7,972 bases of DNA. It comes from an uncultured Eubacteriales bacterium (GTDB lineage Bacteria; Bacillota; Clostridia; Monoglobales; Monoglobaceae). The translations under genes were made by a program, and so were the position numbers. Under the pieces are notes generated by a model. That model did not search any database. It had not been told where the DNA came from and saw nothing but the letters and a program-made list of their open reading frames with translations. Below, piece by piece: positions 6,461-7,972 of the stretch (its first letter is position 1; each line of letters starts with the position of its first letter). Where the stretch lies: the NCBI GenBank assembly GCA_905205855.1, contig CAJLFL010000082.1:1-7972 (forward strand), in the 5' to 3' direction.

Positions 6461-7803
6461 ATGCCGAAAACACCTGTTAAAACTCAGAAACTCATAAGGA
6501 TTGCTGTTCCGTGTTTTATCGAACAGCTGCTGGTTTCGCTGATTTCAATAGCATCTGCAATGATGGTCGGTCAGCTTGGCAAGGCTGAGCTTAATGCTGC
6601 AAATATGTCAGGAACAATAGTAAACTGGCTGCAGTGTGTTTATACCGGACTCGCTGCAGGATCGACTATCGTTATAGGCAGAATGTGGGGTGCCGGAGAC
6701 AAAGAAGGTGTAAAATCAACCTTTGTTGACTCGTTGATAGTTAATACTGGCTTATCTGTCCTGCTAATGCTTCTTTTAATTGTATTTCAGCAGCAGGTTA
6801 CGGAATTGTTCTTTGGCGGCGCAGATGCAGAAGTCAAGGAGAAAATGGATGTATTTTTTAAATTCTGTATGATAAGTATGCCGGCTATGGCTATTGCAAA
6901 TATTGTGTGTGCATGCCTCAGAGGAATAGGCGACAACAAAACCTGCGTGTATTGCAATGCGCTGATTAACATAATATACCTTGTTATGGCGTATCCGCTG
7001 ATTTACGGTATCCTGCTTTGTGTATTCCGAGGTACGGAATTTTTGGTGCCGGTGTTGCTACTCTCGCCGCAAGGTATTTGGGAACTGTTGTTACAATTAT
7101 TTATGTTGTCGTGAAGCATAAGCCTATAGTGCCGGACCGAAAATCCGTAAAAATGGATACGGGTATTCTTAAACGTGTTGTCAATGTCGGAATCCCGTCT
7201 GCTGCAGAGCAGTTTATATTTAACGGCGGTTTTGTTATTTTGCAGTCGGTGCTTATAAGCTTTGGAATGGTATTTCAGGCAGGATATCAAATAGGGGCGA
7301 ATCTTAATTCGATAATGTGTGTGCCTTCAAACGCCATAGGCGTAGCTATTACGGCTATGACGAGCCAGGCGTTGGGCAGACGCGATAAATATGATGCGAT
7401 GGAAAATGTAAAGGCGGCAAGATTTTTGTATGTGATAATCTTCAGTATACTCGGCGCGATTGTTTTTATGCTGTCAGAGCCGCTTGTGCGTCTTTATACT
7501 TCAGATGCGGAAGTAATAAAAGAAGGAGTGTATTTTATCAGAGTTTTTGCGGTAGAATCGCTTGCAATAGGGTACTTCCAGTCAATGGCAGGCGTACTCA
7601 GAGGCGCCGGGGATATAAAATACATACTGGTAAGCAGTACGGTTGCTTTATGGTTTTGCAGAATAGGTCTGACTTGGGGATTTTCTAAGATCATAGATCC
7701 GCATATTGCTTTGCTGATAGGCTTGAGTGCAGATTTTTATTTAAGAGCATTTATGTATCACTTTCGCGTTCAAAAAAGAAACTGGCTTGAAATTGTCGTA
7801 TAA
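6461..7803 (+). pseudogene. MATE-family multidrug/sodium antiporter gene broken by a one-base frameshift
   Basis: Encodes a multidrug and toxin extrusion (MATE, NorM/DinF-like) cation-coupled efflux protein of the inner membrane, in two frames. The first frame from ATG 6461 gives 184 residues with hydrophobic segments at about 12-36, 50-72, 88-110, 130-152 and 166-183, then shifts out of frame and stops at 7112-7114. From 7012 the next frame continues the family sequence (PALCIPRYGIFGAGVATLAAR) to the stop at 7801-7803. Joining the frames at 7012 gives about 447 residues, the normal MATE length. LRGIGD (153-158) and LRGAGD in the second half show the two-lobe internal repeat. The break falls between the fifth and sixth transmembrane segments, so neither part would be a complete transporter. 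A weak GGGGG ribosome binding site is at 6448-6452. It may be a real mutation or a sequencing error. Confidence 0.85.
7010..7014 (+). other. Frameshift junction in the MATE gene
   Basis: Upstream the frame reads TAC GGT ATC, and downstream it reads CCT GCT TTG, sharing the C at 7012. Adding one C to the CC at 7012-7013 restores an unbroken reading (GIPALC) typical of this loop in MATE proteins. No slippery heptamer is present, so programmed frameshifting is unlikely. The TTG at 7018 has no ribosome binding site and is not a plausible restart. Confidence 0.8.
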
Positions 7804-7806
7804 AAG

Positions 7807-7839
7807 AGAGCAGAAAGCGTTTGCTTTCTGCTTTGTTTT
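7807..7839 (+). terminator. Intrinsic terminator after the MATE gene
   Basis: AGCAGAAAGC (7809-7818) pairs perfectly with GCTTTCTGCT (7823-7832) around a GTTT loop, extendable by two more pairs, and is followed by TTGTTTT. It begins four bases after the stop codon. Confidence 0.88.
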
Positions 7840-7849
7840 GTGATATACT
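7821..7849 (+). promoter_or_regulatory. Putative extended -10 promoter of the downstream PDZ/DUF512-like gene
   Basis: TGATATACT (7841-7849) is an extended -10 element, and a weak -35 TTGCTT (7821-7826) lies 17 bases before the TATACT hexamer. The -35 box falls within the loop and right arm of the MATE terminator hairpin. The expected start near 7856 leaves a leader of about 23 bases. Confidence 0.5.
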
Positions 7850-7878
7850 GTAAAAAGTAATACAGAAAAAGGATGAGC

Positions 7879-7972
7879 ATGATGGCGGCAAGAATTGCTG
7901 ATGTGGACTATAACAGTCCGGCAGATAATGCAGGACTTAAACCCGGTGACGAAATCATAGAAATAAACGGGA
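7879..7972 (+). CDS. N-terminal PDZ domain of a probable DUF512-family protein (3' end cut off by window)
   Basis: Only 31 codons are visible. They read as the start of a PDZ domain: a short beta strand (MMAARIADVDYN), then SPADNAGLKPGDEIIEING, the carboxylate-loop and strand pattern of PDZ modules. A PDZ module right at the N-terminus, with no signal peptide or membrane anchor, is typical of the DUF512 family (PDZ, radical-SAM-like core, DUF512), common in Clostridia and often near der. A PDZ protease is less likely because those carry the domain after a membrane segment and catalytic domain. ATG codons occur at 7873, 7879 and 7882. The AAAAAGG site ends at 7872, giving spacings of 0, 6 and 9 bases, so 7879 or 7882 is the likely start. 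Function is unknown. Confidence 0.7.
   Translation, partial: MMAARIADVDYNSPADNAGLKPGDEIIEING

Noticed and set aside
7018..7803. Separate gene starting at TTG 7018
   Set aside because: No ribosome binding site; the sequence continues the MATE protein from residue 185, so it is the second half of a frameshifted gene.

Overview
The window looks like chromosomal DNA from an anaerobic Gram-positive bacterium of the Clostridia (Bacillota). The base composition is moderately AT-rich, the genes have strong AGGAGG-type ribosome binding sites, and promoters and intrinsic terminators are of the low-GC Gram-positive kind. The clostridial-type prolyl-tRNA editing protein at the left edge and the PDZ-start protein (probably DUF512 family) at the right edge agree with this. 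I see no sign of a plasmid, phage, insertion sequence, CRISPR array or RNA gene.

Layout from left to right: (1) the 3' part of a prolyl-tRNA deacylase gene (YbaK/ProX type), cut by the window start; (2) a leftward AraC-family regulator with a cupin sensor domain; (3) a 134-bp divergent control region with two fully overlapping promoters and a 21-bp-spaced direct repeat that fits an AraC-family operator; (4) a rightward five-gene operon: TIM-barrel sugar isomerase/epimerase-like enzyme, Gfo/Idh/MocA oxidoreductase, a second and different TIM-barrel enzyme, nagB (glucosamine-6-phosphate deaminase) and nagA (N-acetylglucosamine-6-phosphate deacetylase), closed by a long hairpin terminator; (5) a MATE-family efflux gene with its own promoter and terminator, broken by a one-base frameshift; (6) the first 31 codons of a PDZ-start protein, probably a DUF512 family member, running off the window end.

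The five operon genes lie 2 to 29 bases apart on one strand, with no terminator seen between them. NagA and NagB carry out the last two steps of N-acetylglucosamine use: deacetylation, then deamination/isomerisation to fructose-6-phosphate. The three genes ahead of them are of the sort that oxidise, epimerise or cleave sugars through keto intermediates. My inference is that the operon turns an unusual N-acetylamino sugar or its glycoside into GlcNAc-6-phosphate under control of the AraC-type regulator. No transporter, kinase or glycoside hydrolase of a classical family is present in the window, so uptake and phosphorylation must be encoded elsewhere. The substrate cannot be read from the sequence.
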